Shown here piece by piece: positions 37,299 to 46,757 of a stretch of DNA of 64,000 bases; positions within the stretch are counted from its first letter, which is position 1, and each line of letters begins with the position of its first letter. A model generated the notes under the pieces. It was given only the letters and a program-made list of their open reading frames with translations. It ran no database searches and was not told the origin of the DNA. Source of the DNA: Streptomyces zhihengii (GTDB lineage Bacteria; Actinomycetota; Actinomycetes; Streptomycetales; Streptomycetaceae). The position numbers and the translations under genes were made by a program. The stretch is from NCBI RefSeq assembly GCF_016919245.1, contig NZ_JAFEJA010000001.1, positions 3,710,001 through 3,774,000 of the forward strand. Reading direction: 5' to 3'.

Positions 37299-38308
37299 CA
37301 GGCGTCGACCTCGCGGAGGTCGAGACCGATGTCGAGGATCGGCGAGGAGTGGGTGAGCCCGCCGACGGCGAGGAAGTCGACGCCCGTGCGCGCGTAGGCC
37401 GCGGCGTTCTCCAGGGTGAGGCGGCCGGAGGACTCCAGGATCGCGCGGCCGGCGTTGAGGGCGACGGCCTCCTCCGTCTCCGCCGGGGTGAAGTTGTCCA
37501 GCAGGATCAGGTCGGCGCCCGCGTCCAGGGCCTCGCGGGCCTGGTGCAGGGTGTCCACCTCGACCTCGACGGGCAGCCCGGGGAAGCGGTCGCGGACGGC
37601 CTTGAACGCCTCCGCGACACCGCCCGCCGCCACCACGTGGTTGTCCTTCACGAGGGCCGCGTCGGACAGCGACATCCGGTGGTTGACGCCCCCGCCGCAG
37701 CGCACCGCGTACTTCTCCAGGGCGCGCAGGCCGGGCGTGGTCTTGCGGGTGTCGCGCACCCGCGCGCCGGTGCCCTCCAGGGCGTCGGCCCAGGCGCGGG
37801 TCGCCGTCGCGATGCCGGACAGCCGGCACAGCAGGTTGAGCGCGCTGCGCTCGCCGGTGAGCAGGTCACGGGTGCCGGCGGTGACGGAGAGCAGCTTCTG
37901 CCCGGCCTCCACCCGGTCGCCGTCCTCGACGTGCCGCTCCACCTCGAAGTCGGTGGTGCACACGATCGACAGGATCGCCTCGGCGACCCGCAGACCGGCC
38001 ACCGTGCCGGCCTCGCGGGCGGTGAAGTCGCCGGTCGCGACGGCGTCCTGGGGGACCGTCGCCGCGCTGGTGACGTCCACCCCGCCGTCGAGGTCCTCCT
38101 CGATGGCGAGATGGGCGATGTCCTCGACCTGGACCGGGTCGAGCCCGGCGGCGGCGAGGAGTTCGGCGAGCGCGGGGTCGAGACCGCTCTCGTACGTCTC
38201 GTCGGCGCAGCCGCAGCCGTCGCCGCAGCCCGCCCCGTCCGCTGCGGGTGCGCCGATCTGGATCAGCGGTACGTCCACGGGCTCCGGACGTTCTTCGGGC
38301 GTGGTCAC
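37298..38308 (-). CDS. nadC: nicotinate-nucleotide pyrophosphorylase
   Basis: 336-aa enzyme that converts quinolinate and PRPP to nicotinate mononucleotide. Family motifs are GLDPVQVEDIAHLAIEEDLD at about 55, VRDTRKTTPGLRALEKYAV and VEVEVDTLHQAREALDAGAD, with ILLDNFTPAE near the end. It carries an N-terminal extension of about 50 residues not needed by the family, including GCGDGCGC (Cys28, 32, 34), which could bind a metal or an Fe-S cluster. GTG start overlaps the nadB stop by 4 bp. Confidence 0.95.
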   Translation of the reverse strand: MTTPEERPEPVDVPLIQIGAPAADGAGCGDGCGCADETYESGLDPALAELLAAAGLDPVQVEDIAHLAIEEDLDGGVDVTSAATVPQDAVATGDFTAREAGTVAGLRVAEAILSIVCTTDFEVERHVEDGDRVEAGQKLLSVTAGTRDLLTGERSALNLLCRLSGIATATRAWADALEGTGARVRDTRKTTPGLRALEKYAVRCGGGVNHRMSLSDAALVKDNHVVAAGGVAEAFKAVRDRFPGLPVEVEVDTLHQAREALDAGADLILLDNFTPAETEEAVALNAGRAILESSGRLTLENAAAYARTGVDFLAVGGLTHSSPILDIGLDLREVDA

Positions 38309-40035
38309 GGTTGCGGCTCCCTGGGGGCGTTGGGCGTTACGGGGGGAAAGGCCTCACCGGCGGTGGGGCGGACGTCCGGCTCCCCCGCGGAGAGGCGGAC
38401 GACGAGGTGACGCCGCCAGTGGTCGTCGTCGCGGTCGGGCCGGTCCTCGCGCCAGTGGCAGCCGCGGGTCTCCTCGCGCTCCAGGGCGGCGGCCACCAGG
38501 GCGCGGGCGACGTCGAGGAGGTTCGTCGTCTCCCAGGACCCGGTGCACGGCTCGGCCACGGGGCCCGCGGCGGAGGCGGCGGAGGCGGAAGTGGCCGCGT
38601 GCAGGGCCGCCAGGGCGTCGGCCGCCTTGTGCAGGCTCGGCCCGGAGCGGAGCACTCCGGCGTATCCGCTCATGATCCGCTGGATCTCCGCGCGGGTACC
38701 CGGTGCGGCCAGCGGGCGGGGCGGCTGCGGGGCGGGGCCGGGCACCGCGGGCACGCCCTCGCGGTGCGGGCCGTGCGCGGTGATGTCCTCGGCGATCCGC
38801 TCGGCGAAGACCAGGCCCTCCAGCAGCGAGTTGGAGGCCAGCCGGTTGGCGCCGTGGACGCCGGTGCAGGCGACCTCGCCGCAGGCGTACAGGCCGGGGA
38901 CGGTGGTGCGGCCGTGCAGATCCGTCCGCACCCCGCCGGAGGCGTAGTGCGCCGCGGGGGCCACCGGGACCGGCTCGGTCACCGGGTCGATGCCGTGGGC
39001 CCGGCAGGCGGCCAGGATCGTGGGGAAGCGGCTCTCCCACATCGGGGCGCCGAAGTGGCGGGCGTCCAGGTACATGTGCTCGGCGCCCTGCTCCTGCATC
39101 CGGCGCATGATGCCCTTGGCGACGATGTCGCGGGGGGCGAGCTCGGCCAGCTCGTGCTGCCCGGTCATGAAGCGGACGCCGTCGGCGTCGACGAGGTGGG
39201 CGCCCTCCCCGCGCACGGCCTCGGAGACCAGCGGCTGCTGGCCCTCGCTGTCCGCGCCGAGGAACAGGACGGTGGGGTGGAACTGCACGAACTCCAGGTC
39301 GGAGACCTCGGCCCCGGCGCGCAGCGCGAGCGCCACGCCGTCGCCGGTGGAGACGGCGGGGTTGGTGGTGGCCGAGTAGACCTGGCCCATGCCGCCGGTG
39401 GCGAGCACCACGGCCGGGGCGTGGACGGCGCCGACGCCGTCGTGCTCGCCCTCGTCCATGACGTGCAGGGTGATGCCCGCGGTGCGGCCCTCGCCGTCCG
39501 TGAGGAGGTCGAGGACCAGGGCGTTCTCGATGGTGCGCAGGCCCTGGCCGCGGACGGCGTCGACCAGGGCCCGGGAGATCTCGGCGCCGGTGGCGTCGCC
39601 GCCGGCGTGCGCGATGCGGCGCCGGTGGTGGCCGCCCTCGCGGGTCAGCTCTATCGCGCCGGACTCCGGGTCCGTGTCGAAGCGCGCGCCCGTGGCGATC
39701 AGCCGGCGCACCGCGTCGGGGCCCTCGGTGACCAGGGTGCGCACGGCCTCCTCGTCGCAGAGGCCGGCGCCGGCCACCAGGGTGTCGTCGAGGTGCTGCC
39801 CGGGGGTGTCGCCCTCGCCGAGCGCGGCGGCGATGCCGCCCTGCGCCCAGCGGGTGGAGCCGTCGTCGAGGCGGGCCTTGGTGACCACGACCGTGCGCAG
39901 GCCGGCGGCCGCGCAGCGCAGTGCGGCGGTGAGCCCGGCCACGCCGGAGCCGACCACGGCCACATCGGCCTCGATGGCCCACCCGGGGGCGGGGGCGGCC
40001 AGCCGGGTGCCGGCCTCGGGCCGTATTCCGGTCAC
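38305..40035 (-). CDS. nadB: L-aspartate oxidase
   Basis: 576-aa FAD flavoprotein that oxidises L-aspartate to iminoaspartate for NAD synthesis. The FAD-binding motif is [20 protein letters not shown] at about residues 25-45. The conserved active-site segment is [20 protein letters not shown]; the helical C-terminal domain follows. The quinolinate synthase gene (nadA) is not in the window, so iminoaspartate must go to an unlinked NadA. GTG start overlaps the panC stop by 4 bp. Confidence 0.96.
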   Translation of the reverse strand: MTGIRPEAGTRLAAPAPGWAIEADVAVVGSGVAGLTAALRCAAAGLRTVVVTKARLDDGSTRWAQGGIAAALGEGDTPGQHLDDTLVAGAGLCDEEAVRTLVTEGPDAVRRLIATGARFDTDPESGAIELTREGGHHRRRIAHAGGDATGAEISRALVDAVRGQGLRTIENALVLDLLTDGEGRTAGITLHVMDEGEHDGVGAVHAPAVVLATGGMGQVYSATTNPAVSTGDGVALALRAGAEVSDLEFVQFHPTVLFLGADSEGQQPLVSEAVRGEGAHLVDADGVRFMTGQHELAELAPRDIVAKGIMRRMQEQGAEHMYLDARHFGAPMWESRFPTILAACRAHGIDPVTEPVPVAPAAHYASGGVRTDLHGRTTVPGLYACGEVACTGVHGANRLASNSLLEGLVFAERIAEDITAHGPHREGVPAVPGPAPQPPRPLAAPGTRAEIQRIMSGYAGVLRSGPSLHKAADALAALHAATSASAASAAGPVAEPCTGSWETTNLLDVARALVAAALEREETRGCHWREDRPDRDDDHWRRHLVVRLSAGEPDVRPTAGEAFPPVTPNAPREPQP

Positions 40036-41066
40036 TGCGGGGCTCCGAACGTGAGGGGGATGTTGTCGATCAGGCGGGTGGCCCCGACCTTCGCGGCGAC
40101 CGCGAGGACCGCGTCCCCGGTGTGGTCGTCGGCGACCTCGGTGAAGGTGGCCGGGTCGACGAGCGCCAGGTAGTCCAGCAGCAGGGGCGGCGCGGACAGG
40201 GCGGCCTCGTCCAGCACGGCGGCGGCCGCGGCGCGCACGGCGTCGGCGCCGACCGGCGGCCCGGCCTGGGCGACCGCGTGGGCGTCGGCCGCGGCCCGCG
40301 CCTCGCCCATCGCGGACAGCGCGGCGGCACGGGCGGGGGCGGCCGGGACCGCCTCGGCGCGGGCGTGCAGCGCCTGCTGGGCGGCGAGCCGGTCCCGGGC
40401 GGCGAAGAGCGCCCGGGACAGCGCGAGGGCGGTGCCCCGCTCGGCGGGCGAGAGGTACTGGTTGCGGCTGGACCGGGCCAGGCCGCTCTCCTCGCGGACG
40501 GTGGGCACCCCGACGATCTCCACCGGGAAGTTCAGATCGCGCACCATGCGCCGGATGAGGGCGAGCTGCTGGGCGTCCTTCTGCCCGAACAGCGCCACGT
40601 CGGGCGAGGTGAGGTGGAGCAGCTTGGCGACGACGGTGAGCATGCCGTCGAAGTGGCCGGGCCTGGTCCGGCCCTCCAGCACCTCGCCCATGGGGCCCGC
40701 CGTGATCCGCACCTGCGGGGAGCCGCCCGGGTAGACCTCGTCGACGGACGGGGCGAAGACGGCGTCCGCGCCCGCTCCGGCGGCCGTCGCCAGGTCGGCG
40801 TCGAGGGTGCGCGGATAGCGGTCGAGGTCCTCGCCCGCGCCGAACTGGAGCGGGTTGACGAAGACGGTGACGACGACGAACCCCTCGTCGCCCACGTGCC
40901 GGCGGGCGGCCGCGACCAGCTCGGCGTGGCCGTCGTGGAGCGCGCCCATGGTCATCACGACGGCGGTGCGGCCGGCGCCGGTGCGGCGGGTCGCGAGCAG
41001 GGCGCGGAGGGCTTCGCGGGTGGGCACGAGCTCCAGGTCGCGCGTGGTCGTACGGCTACGGCTCAT
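40032..41066 (-). CDS. panC: pantothenate synthetase
   Basis: 344-aa ATP-dependent ligase that joins pantoate and beta-alanine. Motifs are [20 protein letters not shown] (HIGH-like), [19 protein letters not shown], and the KMSKS-like [13 protein letters not shown]. The protein is about 60 residues longer than the E. coli enzyme because of an Ala-rich insert (about residues 240-290, [20 protein letters not shown]). It overlaps the upstream DUF2520 gene by 4 bp (ATGA). panB and panD are not in the window. Confidence 0.95.
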   Translation of the reverse strand: MSRSRTTTRDLELVPTREALRALLATRRTGAGRTAVVMTMGALHDGHAELVAAARRHVGDEGFVVVTVFVNPLQFGAGEDLDRYPRTLDADLATAAGAGADAVFAPSVDEVYPGGSPQVRITAGPMGEVLEGRTRPGHFDGMLTVVAKLLHLTSPDVALFGQKDAQQLALIRRMVRDLNFPVEIVGVPTVREESGLARSSRNQYLSPAERGTALALSRALFAARDRLAAQQALHARAEAVPAAPARAAALSAMGEARAAADAHAVAQAGPPVGADAVRAAAAAVLDEAALSAPPLLLDYLALVDPATFTEVADDHTGDAVLAVAAKVGATRLIDNIPLTFGAPQ

Positions 41067-41983
41067 CGCAGGTCCCCCTCCGCGAGGACACCCAGCAGGT
41101 CTTCGGCGAGCTCGGGCTTGAGCATGCCGTTGGCGAGGGCGCGGTCGGCCGTCGTCCGGGCCATGGCGAGGTAGCCGGCGACCGCGGCCGGGGCGTGCCG
41201 GCGCAGCTCGGCGACGTGCGCCGCGACGGTGCCCGCGTCGCCCCGGGCGACCGGGCCGGTCAGCGCCGCGTCACCGGAGCGGAGCGCGTTGTCGAGGGCG
41301 GCGCCGAGGAGCGGGCCGAGCATCCGGTCCGGGGCGGCGACACCGGCGGTGCGCAGCAGCTCCATGGACTGGGCGACCAGGGTGACCAGGTGGTTCGCCC
41401 CCAGGGCGAGGGCCGCGTGGTAGAGCGGGCGGGCGGCCTCCTCGATCCACTCCGGCTCGCCGCCCATCTCGATGACGAGCGCCTCGGCGGCGAGCCGCAG
41501 CTCCTCGGGCGCGGTCACGCCGAAGGAGCAGCCGGCGAGCCGCTGCACGTCGACCGCGGTGCCGGTGAAGGTCATCGCCGGGTGCAGGGCGAGCGGCAGG
41601 GCGCCGGCGCGGGTCGCGGGGGCGAGCACATCGGCGCCGAACCGGCCGGAGGTGTGCACCAGCAGCATGCCGGGGCGCACGGACCCCGTCTCGACGAGGC
41701 CCTCGACGAGACCGGGCAGCGCGTCGTCGGGGACGGTGAGCAGGACCAGCTCGGCCCTGGCCATGACCTCGGCCGGCGGGACCAGCGGCACCGAGGGCAG
41801 CAGGGCGGCGGCCCGGCGCCGGGAGGCGTCGGAGACGCCGGAGACCGCGACCGGGCGGTGGCCGGCGAGGCGGAGCGAGGCGGCCAGGGCGGGGCCGACC
41901 CGCCCGGCTCCGACCACGCCCACGGTCAGGCGGGCAGGGCGGTCCCGCGCGTCGAGCGGTTCCTGTGGTGGTGTGGCGTTCAC
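41063..41983 (-). CDS. Rossmann/DUF2520 protein, candidate ketopantoate reductase
   Basis: 306-aa NAD(P)-binding protein. The Rossmann motif [20 protein letters not shown] begins at about 18. The second domain (DUF2520-type) includes [58 protein letters not shown] and [20 protein letters not shown]. The fold is shared with 6-phosphogluconate/ketopantoate reductases. Position as the first gene of an operon with panC, overlapping it by 4 bp, makes an alternative ketopantoate reductase (PanG-like) plausible; this is inference. GTG at 41983 has GGAAGG upstream; a long in-frame extension to 42316 is spurious because it overlaps the divergent gene. Confidence 0.82.
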   Translation of the reverse strand: MNATPPQEPLDARDRPARLTVGVVGAGRVGPALAASLRLAGHRPVAVSGVSDASRRRAAALLPSVPLVPPAEVMARAELVLLTVPDDALPGLVEGLVETGSVRPGMLLVHTSGRFGADVLAPATRAGALPLALHPAMTFTGTAVDVQRLAGCSFGVTAPEELRLAAEALVIEMGGEPEWIEEAARPLYHAALALGANHLVTLVAQSMELLRTAGVAAPDRMLGPLLGAALDNALRSGDAALTGPVARGDAGTVAAHVAELRRHAPAAVAGYLAMARTTADRALANGMLKPELAEDLLGVLAEGDLR

Positions 41984-42070
41984 GCGGCGGTGCCTTCCGT
42001 TCCAGTCCGCGGGGGGTACCGGACGATTTCTCGTCACGATGCTACGCCAGCGCGGGTGACGCCCCCGAAG

Positions 42071-42087
42071 TTGTCCACAGGCTGTGG
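42071..42087. promoter_or_regulatory. DnaA-box-like palindrome
   Basis: TTGTCCACA (42071-42079) matches the Streptomyces DnaA box. It overlaps CCACAG-G-CTGTGG (42075-42087), so a second, poorer box faces it. The site lies in the short divergent promoter region between the DUF2520 gene and the aldolase-like gene. Confidence 0.4.
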
Positions 42088-42101
42088 GCGATGATCGGAC
42101 C

Positions 42102-43430
42102 GTGACGGATACGCGTACGGATACGAGCACGGATGTGAGCACCGATGTCGCCGCCGAAGCCGGTGGCGACGGGGCGGCGGGGGCCGGTGGCGACGGCGCA
42201 GCAGGGGCCGGCGGTGGCGGGACGGCGGGGCCCGGCGGCGGGGCCGGGGCGCCGTCCGGCGGGCCGTCCGGGTCGGGCGGCGACGGCGAGGGCGCCGGCC
42301 CCGACGACGACGGCAAGCGCCGGCGGCTGGCCGCGTGGCGGGCGTCGGAACGCGTGCTGTGGCGCGGTTCCGCCGAGCGGAGCCTCGCCGAGGGCCTCGC
42401 CGCGCTGACGGCGGGCGCCCCCGGCGTGTACGACCTCGACGAGCCGGCGGACGTCTACGGCGACGGCGTGGTGGCCGAACTGGAGCGGCGCACCGCGGCG
42501 CTGCTCGGCTTCCCCGCCGCCGTCTGGTTCCCCACCGGGACCATGGCGCAGCAGGTCGCGCTGCGCGCCTGGGCGGGGCGCACCGGCGGTGGCACCGTGG
42601 CCCTCCACCCGCAGTCCCATCCGGAGGTGCACGAACGGTCCGCGTTCTCCGTGGTCAGCGGGTTGCGCACGGTCCATCCGACGACGGCGCCCCGGCTGCC
42701 GACCGCCGAGGAGGTGCGCGAGTGCGACGAGCCGTTCGCCACGCTGATGCTGGAGCTGCCGCTGCGCGACGCCGGTTTCGTGCTGCCGGAGTGGGACGAG
42801 CTGGTCGACGTGGTGGACGCGGCGCGCGAGCGGGACGCGGTGGTGCACTTCGACGGCGCGCGGCTGTGGGAGTGCGTGCCGCACTTCGGCCGCCCCCTGG
42901 CGGAGATCGCCGGGCTCGCGGACAGCGTGTACGTGTCGTTCTACAAGTCGCTCGGCGGGCTGTCGGGCGCGGTGCTGGCGGGCCCGGCCTCCCTCGCCGA
43001 CGAGGCGCGGGCGTGGCGGCACCGCTACGGCGGGCAGCTCTTCCAGCAGTACCCGGCCGTGCTGTCGGGGCTGATCGGCCTGGAGCGCGAGCTGCCGCGG
43101 CTGCCGGAGTACGTGGCGCACGCGAAGGTGGTGGCCGCGGCCCTCGACGAGGGGCTGCGGCGGGCCGGGGTGCCCTGGCACCGCATCAACCCGCCGGTGC
43201 CGCACACCCACCAGTTCCAGGTGTGGCTGCCGTACTCGGCGGAGGCGCTGAACGAGGCGGCCCTGGCCCAGTCCGAGGAGACCCGGACGACGCTGTTCCG
43301 CCGCTGGTTCGCGGAGGGGTGCCCGCCGGGGGTCGCCCTCACCGAGGTGACGGTCGCGGCGGAGGGGCTCGCCTGGTCGGCGGCGGACGTGGTGGCGGGG
43401 GTGGAGGAGTTCGTGCGGCGGCTGGGGTAG
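42102..43430 (+). CDS. threonine aldolase-like PLP enzyme
   Basis: 442-aa fold-type I PLP enzyme of the beta-eliminating lyase family (low-specificity threonine aldolase group). The PLP Lys is in VYVSFYKSLGGLSGAVLAG, the cofactor Asp in AVVHFDGARLWEC, and FPTGTMAQQVALRAWAGR forms the phosphate-binding region. An N-terminal stretch of about 65 residues is Gly/Ala/Asp-rich with repeats of GGDGAAGA encoded by repetitive DNA and is probably disordered. The GTG at 42102 follows GATGAT by 6 nt, suggesting a leaderless mRNA; a GTG at 42084 would add 6 residues. Reaction on threonine or another beta-hydroxy amino acid is unproven. Confidence 0.87.
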   Translation: MTDTRTDTSTDVSTDVAAEAGGDGAAGAGGDGAAGAGGGGTAGPGGGAGAPSGGPSGSGGDGEGAGPDDDGKRRRLAAWRASERVLWRGSAERSLAEGLAALTAGAPGVYDLDEPADVYGDGVVAELERRTAALLGFPAAVWFPTGTMAQQVALRAWAGRTGGGTVALHPQSHPEVHERSAFSVVSGLRTVHPTTAPRLPTAEEVRECDEPFATLMLELPLRDAGFVLPEWDELVDVVDAARERDAVVHFDGARLWECVPHFGRPLAEIAGLADSVYVSFYKSLGGLSGAVLAGPASLADEARAWRHRYGGQLFQQYPAVLSGLIGLERELPRLPEYVAHAKVVAAALDEGLRRAGVPWHRINPPVPHTHQFQVWLPYSAEALNEAALAQSEETRTTLFRRWFAEGCPPGVALTEVTVAAEGLAWSAADVVAGVEEFVRRLG

Positions 43431-43615
43431 GCGCCGCGGGGGGCGCGACCGGAGGGGCGGGTGGCTTCGGGCCGCCGGTCGGGCGCGCGGTGGGGCCCCG
43501 TGGGTGAGACTGGACGAAGGGCCTGGTGTCCGGAGGCGGCAGACGGCCCGCCGGTGCCGGACGGCGGCGGAGCCCGGGCGGTCGCGCGGGACGCGCCGGC
43601 GCGCGGAGGTGGAAG

Positions 43616-44863
43616 GTGAACGAACCCTCGATCGACTACCGGGCCGTGTTCCAGACACTGCCGGGCGCGGTCGCGCTGATGACCACCGACCTCGTGTACG
43701 CGGACGTCAACGAGGCGTTCCTGGCCATCTCGGGGCGCACCCGTGAGCAGGTCGTCGGCCGCTATCTGTTCGACGTGTTCCCCGACAACCCCGGCGACCC
43801 GTCGGCCGACGGCGTGCGCAACCTCTCCGCCTCGCTGCGCCGGGTGATCGAGACCGGGGAGCGCGACAGCATGGCGCTCCAGCGGTACGACGTGGAGGAC
43901 CCGAAGCGGCCGGGGACCTGGGAGGAGCGCTGGTGGAGCCCGGTGAACGTCCCCGTGACCGGCCCGGACGGCTCCGTCGCCCTGCTGCTGCACCGGGTGG
44001 AGGACGTGACGAGGCTGATGCGCGCCCGCGGCGCGGCCGACGTCGACCGCACCCGGGTGCTGGAGGCCGAGCTCTACTCGCGCGCCCGCGAGCTCCAGGC
44101 CGCCAACGAGCGGCTGCGCCGCGCCCACGCCCGGGACCACGAGATCGCCCTCCGGCTCCAGGACTCGATGCTGCCGCCCCAGCCGCTGGACCGGCACCGG
44201 CGGGCGGTCTGCTACCGGCCCGCCACCGGGGCGCTGAACGTGTGCGGCGACTGGTACGACCTCGTCGACCTGCCGGAACTGAACCGCACCGCCGTCGCCG
44301 TCGGCGACGTCGTCGGCCACGGGCTCCTCGCCGCCGGTGTCATGGGCCAGCTCCGCAGCGCCCTGTCCGCCGCCTCCCGGGTGGCGGCGGGACCGGCCCA
44401 GGCGCTGGAGGTGCTCGGGCTGTACGCCCGGTTCGTCGACGGGGCGGAGTCGACCACCGCCGTCTCCGTCTTCATCGACTGGAAGGAGCACACCCTCACC
44501 TACAGCAGCGCCGGGCACCCGCCGCCCGCCGTGTGCCGGCCCGACGGGACGGTCACCTTCCTCGACGGGGCCACCGACCCCCCGCTCGGCGCCCGCCCCG
44601 AGCACGTCCCGAGACCCCAGGCCTGCTGCGGCTTCGAGGAGGGTTCCGCGCTCGTGCTGTACACCGACGGGCTGATCGAGCGGCGCGGCGAGGACATCTA
44701 CACCGGCATCGACCGGCTCGCCGAGGCCATCGGCCGCCACCACACCGCCGATCCGGGCACCATCGCCGACTCGCTGCTGGCCGACCTCGTCCCGGACACC
44801 GGGGTGGTGGACGACATCGCGCTCGTCGTCCTGCGGCTGACGGACCCCGCGGGCGCGATGTGA
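43616..44863 (+). CDS. PAS-domain SpoIIE/RsbU-type phosphatase
   Basis: 415-aa cytoplasmic PP2C-type phosphatase. An N-terminal PAS domain (IDYRAVFQTLPGAVALMTTD, NEAFLAISGRTREQVVGRYL) is followed by a coiled-coil linker (ELYSRARELQAANERLRRAH) and the SpoIIE domain with VCGDWYDLVDLPELNRTAVA, VGDVVGHGLLAAGVMGQL and ALVLYTDGLIERRGEDIY. Metal-binding Asp residues are in place. Such enzymes dephosphorylate anti-sigma-factor antagonists in partner-switching cascades; no antagonist or anti-sigma kinase is adjacent. GGAGGTGGAAG before the GTG at 43616 fixes the start. Confidence 0.92.
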   Translation: MNEPSIDYRAVFQTLPGAVALMTTDLVYADVNEAFLAISGRTREQVVGRYLFDVFPDNPGDPSADGVRNLSASLRRVIETGERDSMALQRYDVEDPKRPGTWEERWWSPVNVPVTGPDGSVALLLHRVEDVTRLMRARGAADVDRTRVLEAELYSRARELQAANERLRRAHARDHEIALRLQDSMLPPQPLDRHRRAVCYRPATGALNVCGDWYDLVDLPELNRTAVAVGDVVGHGLLAAGVMGQLRSALSAASRVAAGPAQALEVLGLYARFVDGAESTTAVSVFIDWKEHTLTYSSAGHPPPAVCRPDGTVTFLDGATDPPLGARPEHVPRPQACCGFEEGSALVLYTDGLIERRGEDIYTGIDRLAEAIGRHHTADPGTIADSLLADLVPDTGVVDDIALVVLRLTDPAGAM

Positions 44864-44914
44864 CGTTCCGGACGTCCGCGGCACCGCGCCCCGGCCGTCG
44901 CGCACCATGGGGAC

Positions 44915-46033
44915 GTGAGCGTGAGCATCGACATCACCGGGCTGCCCGCGGAGGGCGTCGTCTTCGGCACCTCCCCCCTCGCCGAGCTGGGCGTCTGTCT
45001 GCACGCCCTGGCCGAGCCGGGGCACCACCCGGGCCTGCACGGCTGGGCCACGGCCACCGCGGCGGGCCTGCAGCCCGATCTCGCCGACCGGCTCCACGAG
45101 GCGGAGTTCCTGTGGCGCACGACGTTCTCGGACGTCTTCATGCCCTTCGCCGGGCTCACCGGCGGCGGGGGCGGCACCGGGGAGACCCTCGCCGACGAAC
45201 TCGACCTGCTCGACCGTCTCGACGACGAGCGCTTCGTCTCCGCCGCGCTGGAGTTCACCTGTGTGAGCTGCTACTCGACGGGCGGCCCCTCCCCGCTGAG
45301 CGACCCCGCCCGGCGCGAGCGCTCCCTGGAGCTCGCCGCCGGCCGCGGCCCGCGCCAGCTCGACTTCACCCGGCGGCTGCTGGACGACCCCGCGGCCGTA
45401 CGGACGTGGATACGCCGCCTGTTCGAGGACTGCGACGAGGCGTTCTTCGCCGACACCTGGCGCCGGGTCTCGCCGCGGCTGGCCGCCGACGCCCGGCACA
45501 AGACGGAGCTGCTGCGCCACAAGGGCCTCGACGAGACGCTGCGGGCGGTGTCCCCCGCGCTCTCCGTGGACGGGGACCGCACCCGGATCAGCGCCGACAA
45601 GCTGGCGGTGGGCAGGACGACCGCGATCGACCCGGCGGTCGGCGCGGGCCTCACCCTCATCCCGACCAGCTTCGGCTGGCCCCATCTGCTGATCCTGCAC
45701 GCCCCGGGCTGGCGCCCGGTGATCCACTACCCGGTCGGCTCCCCCGAGCTGCCGGGCGCCTCCCCGGTGGAGCTGCTGACGCTGCGGATGGAGGCGCTGG
45801 CGCACCCGATGCGGATGCGGCTGTGCCGTCATCTCGCCCGCGCCGCGCACACCACCAGCGAACTGGCCGACACCTACGGGATCACCGCCCCGGAGGTCTC
45901 CCGCCATCTGTCCGTGCTCAAGCGGGCCGGACTGGTCACGACCCGCCGGCGGGGCCGGTACGTGCTCCACCAGCTCGACGTGACCCTGGTCGCCCGGCTC
46001 GGCAGCGACTTCCTGGAGACCGTGCTGCGCTGA
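44915..46033 (+). CDS. ArsR-type HTH protein with DUF5937-like domain
   Basis: 372-aa regulator. About 250 residues form a domain of the DUF5937 type (GTSPLAELGVCLHALAEPGH, then LHEAEFLWRTTFSDVFMPFA). The C-terminal 90 residues form an ArsR winged helix (MEALAHPMRMRLCRHLARAA, SELADTYGITAPEVSRHLSV, KRAGLVTTRRRGRYVLHQLD). No metal-binding Cys pair like that of metal-sensing ArsR is seen. The ligand and targets are unknown. The GTG at 44915 or 44921 may be the start; both have a weak GGGGA upstream. It runs in the same direction as the PAS phosphatase, 52 bp behind. Confidence 0.85.
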   Translation: MSVSIDITGLPAEGVVFGTSPLAELGVCLHALAEPGHHPGLHGWATATAAGLQPDLADRLHEAEFLWRTTFSDVFMPFAGLTGGGGGTGETLADELDLLDRLDDERFVSAALEFTCVSCYSTGGPSPLSDPARRERSLELAAGRGPRQLDFTRRLLDDPAAVRTWIRRLFEDCDEAFFADTWRRVSPRLAADARHKTELLRHKGLDETLRAVSPALSVDGDRTRISADKLAVGRTTAIDPAVGAGLTLIPTSFGWPHLLILHAPGWRPVIHYPVGSPELPGASPVELLTLRMEALAHPMRMRLCRHLARAAHTTSELADTYGITAPEVSRHLSVLKRAGLVTTRRRGRYVLHQLDVTLVARLGSDFLETVLR

Positions 46034-46141
46034 GCGGGGCGGGGCCGGGCGCGGGGCGCGGGCCAGGCCGTCGAGGCCGATGCGCCGGACGCTGACGGAT
46101 TACGGAACGCGGAACGCCGGGCGCGGGGCGCGAGGCGCGGG

Positions 46142-46747
46142 TCAGTCGAAGCGGATGTGCCGGATGCCCGTCCACGCCCTGCGCAGCCGGTGCCGGAGCG
46201 GGCCGTCGGTGTTCGGCAGCGGCCGCAGCCCGGCGGAGCGCGCGATCCGGTCGGCCACCTCGGGGACGGGGGTCCCGTCGGTGCGGATGTGCTCCGCGAA
46301 CAGCGGGTCGGCGAGGCGCTCCAGGCAGTGGTCGAGCCGGTGCACGGCGAAGCTCTCGCGCCTGAGCCCCCGCCCGAGGCCCCGCTCCCGCAGCCGCCGC
46401 AGCACCGTCTCCCGGTCGGCGAGCAGCGCGAAGTGGCGCACGTCGTGCCCGCCCTCCTCGCGCAGCCGCACCACGATCTCCTCGAAGTACGCCGGCTCGA
46501 CGAGCGTCATCGGGGCGATCACCACGCCCTCGTGCCTCCGCAGGGCGAGATCGAGGACGTCGTGGACGCCCTGCCGCCAGGCGGGCAGGTCCTGGAAGTC
46601 GCCGCGCAGGGCCGGCGGGGTCATGCGGTGGAGTCCGAAGCCGACGTGCTCGGGGTCGCAGACGACGCTGCCGGGCAGCCGGCGCAGCAGTTCGTGGGCG
46701 GTCTGCGTCTTGCCCCCGCCGAAGGGGCCGTTGATCCACAGCAGCAC
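46142..46747 (-). CDS. P-loop kinase-like ATPase (zeta-toxin-like fold)
   Basis: 201-aa protein with Walker A at its very start (LLWINGPFGGGKTQTAHELL). Next come VVCDPEHVGFGLHRMTPPAL and VVIAPMTLVEPAYFEEIVVR, and a lid-like Arg-rich stretch (RETVLRRLRERGLGRGLRRE). This layout matches small-molecule or tRNA/nucleotide kinases and zeta-toxin-like NTPases that Streptomyces annotate as AAA family ATPase. No antitoxin partner is seen. GTG at 46747 lies 10 bp after the response-regulator gene on the same strand, so it may be cotranscribed with the two-component system. Substrate unknown. Confidence 0.82.
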   Translation of the reverse strand: MLLWINGPFGGGKTQTAHELLRRLPGSVVCDPEHVGFGLHRMTPPALRGDFQDLPAWRQGVHDVLDLALRRHEGVVIAPMTLVEPAYFEEIVVRLREEGGHDVRHFALLADRETVLRRLRERGLGRGLRRESFAVHRLDHCLERLADPLFAEHIRTDGTPVPEVADRIARSAGLRPLPNTDGPLRHRLRRAWTGIRHIRFD

Positions 46748-46757
46748 GGCCGGGGCC

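Noticed and set aside
46034..46141. Small gene between the ArsR-type gene and the P-loop kinase gene
   Set aside because: The stretch is made of short GCGGGGCG-type repeats without a ribosome binding site or a coherent frame.
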